A DNA stretch of 64,000 nt from Roridomyces roridus (Eukaryota > Basidiomycota > Agaricomycetes > Agaricales > Mycenaceae), in NCBI GenBank assembly GCA_029378245.1, contig JARKIF010000019.1, positions 248,001 through 312,000 of the forward strand. The letters are read 5' to 3'. Below, in pieces: positions 10,943-22,877 of the stretch (position 1 is the first letter of the stretch; each line of letters begins with the position of its first letter). Made by a program: the position numbers and the translations under genes. The notes beneath the pieces are model-generated. The model was not told the origin of the DNA. It did not search any database and worked only from the letters and a program-made list of their open reading frames with translations.

Positions 10943-11224
10943 CTGATCGAGAATCCCTGTCTCTCCATTCTATGCGACCGAGTAACGGTACGGCACCACC
11001 ACGTTGTAAGTCACCAAGAGGTCGGGTGTATTCCATCAGACGCCACTTTTACACCTCTTGAGCCCGAAACGCGTGAAAGAATTACTGTTTTGGGTTTATT
11101 GTCTGGCAAGCTCCGTGTGCGGTCGGCGAGCGGAGTTTACGACCAGGTACTTAAATTCGAACCCCACGACGTGGTGTTCCCGCAAATCTTTCTTGACTCT
11201 CCCCCCCGGGGAGGGAGCCCTTCT

Positions 11225-11947
11225 ATGATCTTGGCAACCCTCCTCGCCTCTTCCATCTACACACTCTCCGCCAGCATCCAAGCTGCTGCTTACGCCATGC
11301 TCGTGCTCAATGACACTTCGACTGCTGTCCCGGCATTCTTTCTGTCCAACTCTACCTCCCCTGCCGATCCCATGTCGGATAAACGGAGCAGGGGAGGACA
11401 CCAGTGGAAGTTGGGGATGATTCTTTTCTGGCTTCTTCTGGTGGGAATAGGTCCGTCTCGTCGGTTGTGAGCTCACGGCTTGGACCTCATTTTTACTTGC
11501 GCAGGATTGTATCTCCTCATCCCCATGGTGCGCATCGTCCTCGACAAGCACGGTATTCATGCTTGCGATTGGATTAGGCGACAGTGGGCTGCAGGTTCAC
11601 GTCGCTTGCCGCAGTCCGGAAACGCCAATGGTACCCCTCGCTCGATTGTCGAGCTAATCTTTCCCCCGCAATGCGTTCGTCGACTGCGCAACGCCGACCC
11701 CTCCGTTCTCCCGAGCCATCAAACGCCCCAGCGTACCCCCATCCCGAATCACCCCAGCGCCATGGCCATCCCGCTCGAAGCGAGGCAACCACCCCCTGGC
11801 CGTTCGCTCTCGAACAACCTGCCCCGGAGCAGCAGCCCGACGTCGTTGGCAGGATCCGAGTGGTCCGACTCTTCGACGATCGCACCGGAGCCAGACCCAC
11901 AACCGCGTCGGCCGTTTCTCCGTGAGAGCACGTACATGCCTGCATAG
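11225..11947 (+). CDS. Small single-pass membrane protein (unknown function)
   Basis: Two exons, 11225-11450 and 11505-11947, joined in phase 1, give a protein of 222 residues. The N-terminus (MILATLLASSIYTLSASIQA) is a signal peptide or anchor. A short outer segment with N-glycosylation sites (NDTS, NSTS) follows. A transmembrane helix is assembled across the intron (ILFWLLLVGI joined to GLYLLIPMV). A basic inner segment (RIVLDKHGIHACDWIRRQW) leads to a Pro/Ser-rich disordered tail ending RESTYMPA. The neighbour at 12382 has the same plan and the same intron position and phase, so the two may be old duplicates. No family is recognised; a surface sensor is only a guess. Confidence 0.6.
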
Positions 11948-12381
11948 TGCCCCCGGCTTGATACAATCTTTACGCTCTTCATGCCCCGCATCATGGCCTG
12001 TCTTTTTTTCCGCGAAAGTTAGAGATAGACTTGTTGATCACCACGGACCGAATACAATAATAATGCTACTGTACTTAATCTACAACGATTTGCTCGGACT
12101 CTTCACTGCCTTGGATACAGTCACCTCCCGGTGGCGCATCGCCGTCGGTTTTCCCAGATGCTATGTAGCAGATGGCTGTTGCCATCGCCCTCCACGTCGT
12201 ACGATGTAGTCAGTGCTGAGTGCCGCGAACGTATATTCCATCCTCCTGCTCATTTCGCTTCCCACATCCTCTCTCCAGGAAAGTAGCGGCACGTCCACCC
12301 CAACGCGTCGCGTCCACAACACCAAACAAACGCGTCGACTAATTAGGTTTGGTCATCCGGATCAAGCCGTCGGTTAATTTG
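11948..12381. other. Intergenic interval
   Basis: This holds the 3' flank of the upstream gene and the promoter of the next. No further coding or RNA feature is supported. Confidence 0.5.
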
Positions 12382-12987
12382 ATGCTCTTGTCCTCCACCA
12401 TCGCTGCTGGTCTTCTCTTGTCGCTCGTCCAATCCGCCTTTGCCGCACCCAGAGGGGACGGTCTTTCCAAGTGGCCTAGGCTGCTGTCGCAATTCCCTGC
12501 TCAGTACTCCCGTGGAGAAGACTGGCAGGCCTTGGTCGATCCTGCCGCTGGTACTGGCAGGACCTCGGCTTCGCCGGCGGGTGAAGTGGAAAACACGTCC
12601 ACTGGTGTTGTCTATAACCTGTATTCCGAGGCAGAAGGCTCGGGGCCCGAGTTTCCATCTCACTCCGGCTTGAATGGTGGTGTGCTGGTGCTTACCGTGG
12701 TCTTGTGTGCGTGTTCCAATCGCCCGTGTCGCTTTTTTTGACACAAGTTGATTGTGATATTAGCGGTATTCGGAGCATTCGCTCTGGTCGTCGCTGTCAC
12801 TTTGTCGTTGGTCTGCAACCAACGGCGGCAGTACCAGCGCAATGGCATCCATGAGCTGCAGGACATGCGAACCCCAAACCCTGCTCAGCCGTATCCATCC
12901 AGGCAGCCAGAGATGACCGCCAGCACATCAACTATCACCCTGGTTCCCAGGGCTTACAGTGTACCTGGGCGAAGCTTACTTATTTGA
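12382..12987 (+). CDS. Small single-pass membrane protein (unknown function)
   Basis: Exons 12382-12706 and 12764-12987 join in phase 1 to give 182 residues. A clear signal peptide (MLLSSTIAAGLLLSLVQSAFA, cleavage probably after AFA) precedes an outer domain of about 75 residues. A transmembrane helix is split by the intron (GGVLVLTVVL, then VFGAFALVVAVTLSLVC). The cytoplasmic tail starts NQRRQYQRN and ends VPGRSLLI. Topology, intron position and phase match the gene at 11225, though sequence similarity is weak. The ATG at 12382 is the first in frame. Function is unknown. Confidence 0.6.
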
Positions 12988-13224
12988 GGTCGAGTTGGCA
13001 TAGGCACCTCGGCCTTGACGCATTGTAGACTGACGATTAGGACTCGGACTGTGATTCTCAACGCACGTATATATTTCGCCATGGGTCTCTCTAGAACTGG
13101 GTGTATATCTTATAATTAACATGGGCATCATTTCGGCCCTGGCACTCCGTCTTCATATCACTCTCAAGCGCTCATCATCCCGGCGGGAGCCAAATCTACC
13201 CGTATTCATGTTGGGCTTGGTACT

Positions 13225-15709
13225 ATGATCAATGTCATAGCCTCTCAAGTCAGTGTCTTTCTCGACTGCTGTGACGCAAGGCTGCAGACGTCGCGCTTCT
13301 TTCCCTGCTGGTTGCTGTTCTGGTATCTTTGTCCTACTGCTGTCAGACTACAAGAGTACCTGGAAATACTTCCGCGGGAGCTGCCCTCGGTATGCACGTA
13401 ATTGCACCCGTTTGATATTTCCCTCAACTTGTCCTGAAGGCTGTCGGTAATATGACCTTGTATGGTACTCTCGGCGAATGAAGTACGGCACTAACAGCGA
13501 CAGAGATCAAGAACGGTCAATAGTTTGGCGCTCTGTGTGCGTATGTCGGCTCTTCCGGTCGTGGTCCCTCCAGCTGATACGGAAGTTTTCTTGTCCAACA
13601 AAAAAAGTTAACAGGCATATCTTGGTCCCAGGCTTTTTGCGAATATCCAGGCGCCGATGAACAAGGCTACCAGCGTCTGGAAGCTCATCTGCTACAACGG
13701 GTGGGGTCTCGAACGCCACCCCGAAAATAAACTGAATACATCCTTGACAGGCTGGACGGGACCAGGAGCTCTCAGAAAAGAAGTCACTGCCTCTTGCGTC
13801 CATAAATTCCCCTTGTTGACATCCAATGACCTTTCTTCATGCCCTCGACCAGACCCCGCCAATACAGAAAGCTTTCAGACAGCGGAGGGTATAATCCATC
13901 TTCTTGCGTTGCTAGGAAACTTACGATCTGTGTTTCAGCGAGTGGACATCCTGCGCGAGACTCGATGGCAGCGAGTACTACATCAAGAACATGATTATCC
14001 GCTCCGGAGGAGACTCCGTTGCGAAGTCTCCCCTCGTGGTGGATGACTTGCACCTTCGAGCGATAGCGGGGGATTCCACCTCAGCCGGTATATCCTGCGA
14101 GGAGATTTATTTCTCCAAGAAGGAGAAATGGCTGTACATCTTTCATTCGTCGCAGACGGCGTTTTACTCGAGCCAGCCGCGGATTGACACTCCGGTGAAG
14201 CGGAAGCTGTATTGGGAGTATATCGCCTTGCACCCATCACATACCTTCGTTTCGCTGGCAAATTGGCTGCCCGAGGCGCATAAATTGGCAGAAGTGTATT
14301 TGCAGTGGTGTACATTTGGTGTGTCCGTCCAGTGTGTTTTTGATAGAAATTGTTTGATATCTTCACAGAGGCGCTCACTTCGTCGGGGGCCAAAATTCCG
14401 TTCCCGCTCAAGCATAGCCAGGATCTGTCCAGAATATTGGCATCTCTGGACGAACAGCCCGAGGATGATGCCCCAGTTGAAGATTGCGGAGAAAATCCAG
14501 AGGTTCCGGCCGAGGAGGAAATTCAACCTGTTGGGCCGGTGGAACTGTCTGTGGAACCTGCCCCTAGCATCCGCGTTGGTAGTGACCACAGCAGCGTGAG
14601 CGAAGGGGACGAAACTCGTCCTATGCTCCCAGAGCGTCTACCCGATCCCATAGCGGAAACTGCAGCTCAGGAGAGTTGTAAATTGCGAACAGCGCTCGTT
14701 GCTAAAGTGTTGTCAAAGAAATGTGCGTCAGGCCTATTTTCCGTGATTTCTGCCCAGCTCAGGATCGCATCCAGACAACCAACAAGGAGCGGTAGACGGC
14801 TCCAAGGACGCTGGGCAGCCACCAAAGCCGTCCAAGGTTTTGGATCTGTTGTTTTGGACTGTCGATATTACCAGCTTTGGCTCCTTCTTTCGGTATCTGA
14901 GCCGTTTGGAGGATGTGCGTGCTCCAATTCTTACGAATGATGAGTGGCGAGATCATATTATGAGATTGGTGAAAGAATGGGAGGAATTCAACCTGATCGT
15001 GAGTCGGGAGTTTGTTCTTTTTTTGAACTTCCACGAAATTCACTGTGCTTTAGTCCACAGTGCTTTTGTCGTGAGTTGATTTTTGTCAACTCACTGGTAA
15101 ATAACACAAAGCCCTTTTCAGAGCTTCTGCCGGAATTCTAGCCCTTCAAGATATTGGAAGTATCGCAAGAACAGCTGTATTGGTTTCCATCATCTGCTCT
15201 TTTGGAAGTATCACAACTGGCCTTTACTGCATCTCAATGTATCAAATCCGAGCCCCGGATCCGCAGGACTCCCTGGACCGCGCAAATTCGCGAACAATCG
15301 TATGTACGAGAACTTGCGTCACCAGAGGCTAATTATTCTCTAATAGCTTGCGTACAACCACTACACTTTGACACACAAGAGATTTGCGCTGATTCTGGGT
15401 CTGCCCATGGCCTTCCTGGTGTGGTCGCTAATCTCCTTTATGGTCGGCATACTATCCTTCAACATTGTTGGTACCGAAACAAGGTCTGGCCACGTCTCGG
15501 GCGTCGCGTATGCTGTTGTTGCCGTGGCTGGCCTTGTGTTCATTCTCATGGGGGCTGCATTTTACACTCTGGTTCGTGTCTGGGGAACTGGACATGGGGT
15601 GCTTCTATTCCAGAGTATCAAGAAACGAATTCCTACTTTTTCTTTACGCTTTTTACGTCCGAAACGCCGGGGTTCGTTGCCTGAATCTGAAAAGGCACCG
15701 ACTCCATGA
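13225..15709 (+). CDS. WW-type multipass membrane protein of basidiomycetes
   Basis: The exon structure is only partly resolved. A candidate first exon (13225 on) encodes a hydrophobic start (FFPCWLLFWYLCP, then EYLEILPRELPS). An exon from about 13941 has the WW-like block EWTSCARLDGSEYYIKN, followed by EEIYFSKKEKWLYIFHSS and VKRKLYWEYIALHPSH. From about 14370 comes an acidic low-complexity region. Then LLFWTVDITSFGSFFRYL and WRDHIMRLVKEWEEFN lead to several C-terminal helices, including LILGLPMAFLVWSLISFMVG and AVAGLVFILMGAAFY. It ends LPESEKAPTP at 15709. This architecture resembles membrane proteins expanded in Agaricomycetes and annotated as WW-domain proteins; their role is unknown. The 13400-13940 part could not be read in a clean frame, so the 5' half may be damaged. 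Confidence 0.55.
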
Positions 15710-15791
15710 TTTTTGCTATGTACGCTGCTTTCTAGGATTCATTTGTATCTTTATATGCTCTCTTGTGTCGTTTTTGAACTCGAATTTATTA

Positions 15792-17322
15792 TTACAACAC
15801 CACCGATGAGGCTGCCGCTGGCCTATGAGGCCCGGGGACAAAAATCTGGTGTGCGTAATCTTTGAACCTTTGGTCATTACAGCGCAAGCCATCCATCCCG
15901 TACTCTTCCCATCCATCTTGCGATATCCACTCTTGCTCCCCTAAGAAACGAATCGCATCACGAACCGTCAAACTGTAAAACATAAGCCGAGTTTCTTTTT
16001 TCAACATCAAAAAAGCGTACCCTTCACGAGCAAGAGTAATCGTCACGTCCTTGGTGGCGTCCTGTTCATGGCCGAGGCGGGTTGCGAGGATGAATGCATC
16101 TTTTCCGTTCTTCTCCACAAGATAAATGTCCGTCGAAGGTGCGGGCCCCTTTGTCCACATCACGTATCTGGGCGAATCGGGCCACCTTTGGATGGCTTTC
16201 TGCGCCACGGCGAATTGCCTGCGGCATTGTTCGTGCGTCTTGGAAGTATATAGGACGGGGAGTTCTCTCAGTCCTTGAATCTCGGGACAGTAGGTTTGGT
16301 GGATTTCGTCTCGGTCTTGTTTGCCTAACAGGAATTAACAAAAAGGTATTGGGTGTTTTGCGACGTACCCAGTAGGATGGCAATGATACTCCCGGATGGC
16401 CTGCGTATGATTCGAACATCGGGTGGAACAAAAGCTGCAGTGGCTTCTGCAACAGCGGTGGCGGGACTCTGGCTGAGTTTGGCCGTGATATGCGTCTACG
16501 TATCTGTTAGAACGATGATTGAAAGAAATTTCCGGTGACCAACATTCAACGCATCCATCAAGGGTGCCATGAAACTGGTGGCACTCGTGATGCCGGTGGT
16601 CGGGAATTGGTCGAGTAGGTATTGAATGGCAAGTAGACGATCTAATTGTCCATGACCCGAGAGTTTCTTGAATTCTGGCTGTGACGAGTGAGCGGAGAGC
16701 GTCACGCCTCTGGAATGCTCACCAGAAGTTCCCCAAAGCAACTCTCCAGATCCACTGCGCGTTGGAAAAACCTGGGTCTGTCGTTTTCAAACTTTTTGAC
16801 CAGTTTATCCATTTTCGCCTTCCTGTCGGCATGGTCCTTTTTTGTAGCCTCGCGGACGCGCTTTCGGAACTTGGCTTCGTCCAATTCCTCCTTCTTCTTA
16901 TACGGGGCTATCCAAAAGAATCAGTGCGCACATAGCCGATAGAATGCAGCCGGCAATACCAAGCAAGCACAGGATCTGAGTGAGTTCGTCTTGCGATTCT
17001 TTGGCTCGGAACCACGCCGTCAACTGTCCGCCTCTCAGCGTGCGCCCCAATCGCTGTATATATCGCTGTAAAGTGTTCCTTTTAATATTCAATGGAAAAA
17101 GAAAAAGAAGCGACGTACCTCGATCAATTGGACGTCGCCCACAAAAGTATTATCGTCTATGATGAGGTCAAGCACTCGATGTTTGTCTATTTTGGCGAAT
17201 ATGTCGCAGAGAAGCCGAGTCTGGTGTTTGTGGTATATCATTAGGTTCTCGAGCAAAGGAGTGTTGGGGGAAGCCAAGTAGTGGACAGTGTTGCTGGCAA
17301 TCTGGTGCGCGGGGTCAGACAT
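15792..17322 (-). CDS. Hypothetical membrane protein (orphan)
   Basis: A multi-exon gene with ATG at 17322 (MSDPAHQIASNTVHYLASPN) and TAA at 15792. Recognisable exons encode an N-terminal helical domain and a predicted membrane helix (ILCLLGIAGCILSAMCALIL, about 16910-16980). A highly charged coiled-coil-like segment follows (FRKRVREATKKDHADRKAKM), then a proline-containing middle. The C-terminal globular domain includes SPRYVMWTKGPAPSTDIYLV and EQEWISQDGWEEYGMDGLR. No family is recognised. It converges on the WW-type gene, with only 82 nt between the two stop codons. Confidence 0.5.
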
Positions 17323-17633
17323 GTGGGTGTGTGTGGGGGTGATGTTGGGCGATGACGGGCCTGGGCAGCTTTATTAAGGGCAAAAGTCCATAACAGCAAT
17401 CTTTGCTTCCGAAACGGGAGGATCGCCTACGAGATCTGTCAACGGAAGTACCGAAACATCATGTCGTTGCGTCGTTGTTGTGGTGAAGACAAGGTCGTCC
17501 TCGAATCCATGTGGTCACCCGCCGCGTTTTGTACTTAATGAAGCAGGAGTTAGCCACAAGTCTGTTTCCGCACGACTGGACATTGACACGAAGAGATGAT
17601 TGCGGGGTATAAATGCATCCTGTACGCCGACCA
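17323..17633. other. Intergenic interval
   Basis: Upstream flank of the orphan gene; no coding feature is supported. Confidence 0.4.
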
Positions 17634-18047
17634 ACAAGGAAGTAGTAAAAGGCCGTAGAAAAACACTCTGAGCGCATCAGAATGAGTCCTAGGTGGCGTA
17701 AGATGGCCAATCTCGGTGCTGTATTGGAGCACTCCAGAAACAAATTGCGAGGTATAGAGAATTGTGGCGTGTTGGACAGGCAGAATGAAAAAGAAAGGAC
17801 GCTAGCTGCGCGTCTGGACCCACATGATCTGAGAAAGGGATGCTGGGATCCCAAGGAAGCAAGTAGAAGGCCGTAGAAAAACACTCAGAGCGCATCAGAA
17901 TGAGTCCTAGGTGGCGTATGTTGGTGCTGTATCGGAGCACTCCAGAACTGTAGAGAATTGTGGCATGTTGGACAGGTAAAATGAGAAAGACAGAACACAG
18001 CGGCTGCGCCTGGACCCACACTTGATCTGAGAAAGAGATGCTGGGAA
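17634..18047. repeat. Imperfect tandem duplication, two units
   Basis: A unit at about 17634-17860 (with GGCCGTAGAAAAACACT and GAGTCCTAGGTGGCGTA) is repeated at about 17861-18047. The second copy carries small deletions. The units share CACTCCAGAA, GAGAATTGTGGC and GATCTGAGAAAG blocks in the same order. No coding frame is conserved. Confidence 0.8.
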
Positions 18048-18501
18048 CGTCGCTGACAAGAATAGCCTCAATCCGCCTCCAGTGATGTATCTTGACGATT
18101 TCGGCACGAAAAAGCGCGTTTATTGAGCCAAATTTTCGCTGACAAGACCTATCCGAGTCTTAGAAAAATTGTGGGAGTTGGCCAATTGGTATGCACGTCC
18201 AGAAATGCTCTGCTCACTATCGTTCGGCGCATGGCAACCAGCCAATTTCACAGGAGTTTCACGATGTAGAAAGGGGGCATTGGAAAAAATCTGTCGGGGT
18301 TTATTTTCAAGGTCCTGCGTTACACTTTTCAGAGTACTTGTCTGCAGAAGCTGCGCGGTCTGCACGCAGAGAAACAGGCTGGGAGACTCAACAAAGGGTG
18401 TGTTTGATCCGAGTCGTACAAGCAAAGAGTCGGGACACAGCCACAAATATTCCCTGTTTATGAGCGACGGCCACCGGAGGTTATTCCTCACGCTCCCCCC
18501 G

Positions 18502-21500
18502 ATGGCTGCTGAAGGCATCCCTCTTCGTCGTTCCAGTCGCCGCAAAAGCGGCTCTTCTGGCTCCGAGTACCACCAGGACGACTCGTCTCATCATGAAGAG
18601 ATGCCACAATACGAGGAGGAGCCACCAAAGGAGATCATCACCACACGGCACGGGAGACGCGTAGTAAAGCATTCATATGCAGAGACGAGCGGCGACGATG
18701 CTCCTGGAGATCCTGCTGGGCTCTTTGACGATGGCCAGGAGGTCGCCGTCCATGCCCCACCATCCATGTCGAATTCGGACGAGGACGACCAACAACCGAG
18801 GCGGTATTCGACGCGTCGCAGAACGACCAACACTCTCTCGGGTTTCATCGTTCCCAGCGACGAGGACAAGCCCCGGTACGAGATGCGCACACGAGTCAAG
18901 ACCAAACGACCCCAGCCCAACGGCAACAGCACCGTAACCGCACCGAAACGCAGCACTGGCCCTTCCCAGCGCTCTCAGCGTTATGATCGACGGAATAAGC
19001 AGGAGAACGAGGACATGTACTCGCCCGGGACACAGCGCACCTCGTCACCCGACACCCACCCTGATTCGGATGCCGATGCCGAGGGCGAACTCGATAACCT
19101 GGTCGAGCCTGAGCCCGAGGAAGAAGAAGAAGAAGAGGACAGTCGACCGTACGCATTGCGGCAGCGACAGAAAATCAACTACGCCATCCCCCCGCCACTC
19201 GAAGAAATGCCGCGGCCACCACCTCCTGCTCGTCCTGCTCCGTCTCGCAAACGGACGCGCACTGGGCCTGGTTGGAGTGCCAGTGGTGCTGAGCTTGGAC
19301 GTTGGATGGGTATGGGTGGACCAGCAGATGACTCGGACTCGGACAACCCTGCCAATGGCGCGCCCCGCACCCCTCGCAAGCCTGTCGCCATGGGCTTTGC
19401 TTCCACGCCCTCCAACATGGGCAATCTAGGCCTCGGAAAAGTTGGCGACGCCGCGTTGGCAGACGCAGACCCCCTTGGCGTTAATGCCAATGTTACCTTT
19501 GACGAGGTCGGTGGGCTCGACGACCACATCCACGCTCTCAAAGAGATGACGCTGCTGCCGCTACTCTACCCCGAAGTGTTCCAGCAATTCCGTGTTACCC
19601 CGCCCCGCGGTGTCCTCTTCCACGGACCCCCTGGAACGGGAAAGACTCTCCTCGCACGCGCTCTAGCTGCCTCCTGTCGCACCAACGGCCGCCAAATCAC
19701 CTTTTTCATGCGCAAAGGCGCCGATATCCTCTCAAAATGGGTTGGAGAGGCCGAACGGCAGCTACGCCTCCTCTTTGACGAAGCCAGGGCACACCAGCCA
19801 AGCATCATCTTTTTTGACGAGATTGACGGCCTCGCACCTGTGCGTTCGTCCAAGCAAGATCAGATTCACGCGTCGATAGTCGCGACTTTACTCGCTCTCA
19901 TGGATGGCATGGACGGTCGGGGAAGTGTAGTAGTCATTGGCGCGACGAATCGACCGGATGCGCTCGATCCTGCTTTGAGGCGTCCTGGGCGGTTTGATCG
20001 AGAATTTTACTTTGGACTGCCTGGGGCAGAGGCGAGAGAGCGAATTTTGTCGATTATGACGCGTGGGTGGAAGGGTTGGGGCGAGGAAGATGGTGGGTCG
20101 GAGCGACTCAAGGGGTTGGCATCGCTCACCAAGGGCTATGGTGGTGCGGATTTGAGGGTGCGTTGTCGAGTATTTTTTATTCTACTCCTGCTTACCTTTT
20201 TCAGGCCCTTTGTACAGAAGCATCGCTCAACGCAGTACAGCGCCGGTACCCTCAGATTTACAAGACCGCGGAACGACTGCTCCTCAAGCCCGACACGATT
20301 GAGGTTGGATTGCGAGATTTTATGATTTCAATTAAAAGTGGGTTTTCAAATGGTGCAGCTAACAAATTCTGATATGTTACAGAGATCGTCCCAGCCGCTG
20401 CGCGTTCATCGTCCTCGGTGGCAGCTCCTTTACCGCAGCAGCTCACCCCGTTGCTCGGTGATGCCCTCGAGCGCGTCAAAGCGGCGATTTCACTTGTACT
20501 GCCAATGGACAAGAAGCTTTCCGCGTTGGAGGAGGCCGAGTTTGAGGATCCTGGAGGGGAGAGCGGGGCCTTGGAACGCGAGCTTATGATGCAGGGTACG
20601 TTGTGAATTTCTTCTTGGCCCGTCATTTTTTTGACACGTGATACAGCAATGTCATCCATGCGCGTCTATCGCCCACGAGTAGTGCTGTACGGCGCGTCGG
20701 GAATGGGGCAGACTTTTGTTGGTGCAGCAGCGCTGCATCATCTCGAGGGATATCACGTGCAGAGTCTCGAGCTTGGAGCGCTTCTGAGCGATTCTACGAG
20801 GGTAAGACGCTCGTTTGATGTACATTTCGACTTGGTCCTTATTTTGCCACGCAGACGCCAGAAGCGGCGATTGTCCAACTTTTCGTGGAGGCCAAGCGTC
20901 ATGCACCCGCGGTGGTGTATATTCCGGCGCTCCGTGGATGGTGCGCGGCTGTCTCTGAGACGGCCCGCGCCACGGTCCGTGCGATGCTTGATACGCTTGC
21001 ACCATCAGATCCAGTTCTCTTGCTCGCCGTGGTTGATGGGCACTTTGCGGACTTGCCGCGGGATGTCCGGGCTTGGTTTGGTGTCGGCGGTGGTGGGCGT
21101 GTTGAGCTGAGAACACCGACTTTTGAGGCGCGAAATGCGTTCTTTGCGGGTGTCATAAAGGATGCTCGCCGCCCACCGAATGAGTTTGCTGATGGGATGC
21201 CGAGACGGAAGCGGATTCTCGAGGAGTTGCCGATTGCGCCGCCGTTGGAGCCGAGGAAGCCGTCTGCAGCGGAGTTGGCGGTGCAAGACGAGAATGATCA
21301 GAGGGTTATTGCGTTGCTCAAGTATCGGCTTGAGCCGATCTTGACGCAGCTGAAGAGGAAGTTTAAGAGGTTCACGAAGCGGGCTACGGTGCGTAATGAT
21401 CTACAAGTATATCTCATGAGCTGATTGCTTGGTCTAGGAGGAATATGTGTTTGATGATAGGGTGGGGAGCATGGACCATCCTATGCAAGTCCACTTTGAG

Positions 21501-22877
21501 GATGCCGCCATCGCCGTCGAGGCCCAGCCAGCGCCGAACGGGACCATTAACATAATGGACGAAGATCCACCACAAGTAAATGGGCACATCAACGGCATCG
21601 CTCCTGCGCCTGCTCCTGTCGATCCTCCGGCCCCTCCTGCACCACCTCGTCCAGAGTTGTACGACATGGATCTTGAGCAGATGCACATGCAGTTGTACAA
21701 GGGGCGCTATCTGACGCCACAAGACTTTCTTGACGATGTTGGCAAGATGGTGCACAATGCTGCCGTGCGTCAGGTGGAGGACCCTGAGCGGCTGTGGAAG
21801 GCTCAGGCCATGTTCACTGCGACTCAAGTGAGCATACATGAGTTTGATCCGCAGCTCAAGGTCGAGTGTGAGCGGATGGCTGTGCGGGAGCGGGCGAGGA
21901 GGGAGGAGGCGAGATTGGCTGTTGACAAGGCGAATGAGGTGATCGGGAAGGGGAAGGAAAAGGAAACCGATAATGGAGGTGGGAATGGGAGTGGGTCGGA
22001 GGGCGGGGGGTCGACTGGGACGCGACGCAGTGCCAGGCATAATGGCTTGCAGCCCGAGCTCACCATCACTGATCCGGTTCAGCTGGAGCGCAGACTGAAG
22101 CGACAGCGGTCTGAAGGAGGCGCCACTGATTCGCATGGGTCTGATGAAGATGGACCGGAGGGGCGCGAGGCGAAGCGGTCGAGGATGGCTGCTGCTGCTG
22201 CTGCAGCCGATGAAATGGGGGACGATCCATTGAATATTGCCCCTACAAGACCGGCCGCGGTGCGATTCGCGACCCCTCAACCCATAGAGATGATGCAGCC
22301 ACTTGATCCAGTCCCACAACCGCTTGTAATCGACCCGGCGATAGACCCAGCTCTATCTTCGAATGTCGATGCAATGGTTGTAGACGATCCTCCTACTCAA
22401 CGGCCTTCTGGTTTCGATCCATTCCTTCTCAATCCACTTCCATCACCTAATGCCCCCAACGATCCCTTCGCCGCTGGTGCTTCAGATGCCGGCCCCTCCA
22501 TGCCTATTCATTCCCTTCTACAAACTCCCACCGAACCTCCAGCTACTGCCTCTCCAACGCCCAGACCAAAATCACTCGAACCAGAACCCGTGCCGCCGCC
22601 GCCTATTATCGAACGCACACCGACACCTCCTCTTCCGGACTTTATCATTGATGACGAGCTGGTCCTGCAGCTAGAGTCGATGCTTTGCGACCTGACGATC
22701 TCGCTTACGGTCGAGCAACTGGAGCAGCTGCGCGCAACGTGTCTGGCGACGGTTTGGCGACATCGGACGAGTTGGGAGCGCAATCCGGCATTGAGGGAGT
22801 TGCAGGAACTTGTTCAAGAGTTTGTAGATCAGGTTGGTGTGGAGGGGAGTGAGGACGTTGACATTGCCGCCTTGTAA
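18502..22877 (+). CDS. Yta7/ATAD2-type AAA+ ATPase with bromodomain (chromatin regulator)
   Basis: A nuclear hexameric ATPase that in yeast (Yta7) and fission yeast (Abo1) handles histone H3-H4. The spliced protein is about 1370 residues, in six exons. Residues 1-300 are an acidic disordered tail with SRRKSG and EEEEEEED stretches. AAA1 has TFDEVGGLDDHI, Walker A GPPGTGKT (about residue 375), Walker B IIFFDEIDG (about 439) and the arginine-rich ALRRPGRFDRE. AAA2 is degenerate: Walker A reads GASGMGQT, lacking the lysine. The bromodomain region has LKYRLEPILTQLKRKFKRF and DLEQMHMQLYKGRYLTPQDF. The C-terminus is long and proline-rich, ending VEGSEDVDIAAL. An in-frame ATG at 18460 could add 14 residues. 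Confidence 0.92.

Noticed and set aside
21414..22319. Long open frame on the minus strand (301 codons)
   Set aside because: It is fully antisense to the last exon of the Yta7-like gene, whose sense frame has family similarity; the antisense product is rich in Arg, Pro and Ser as expected from codon bias.
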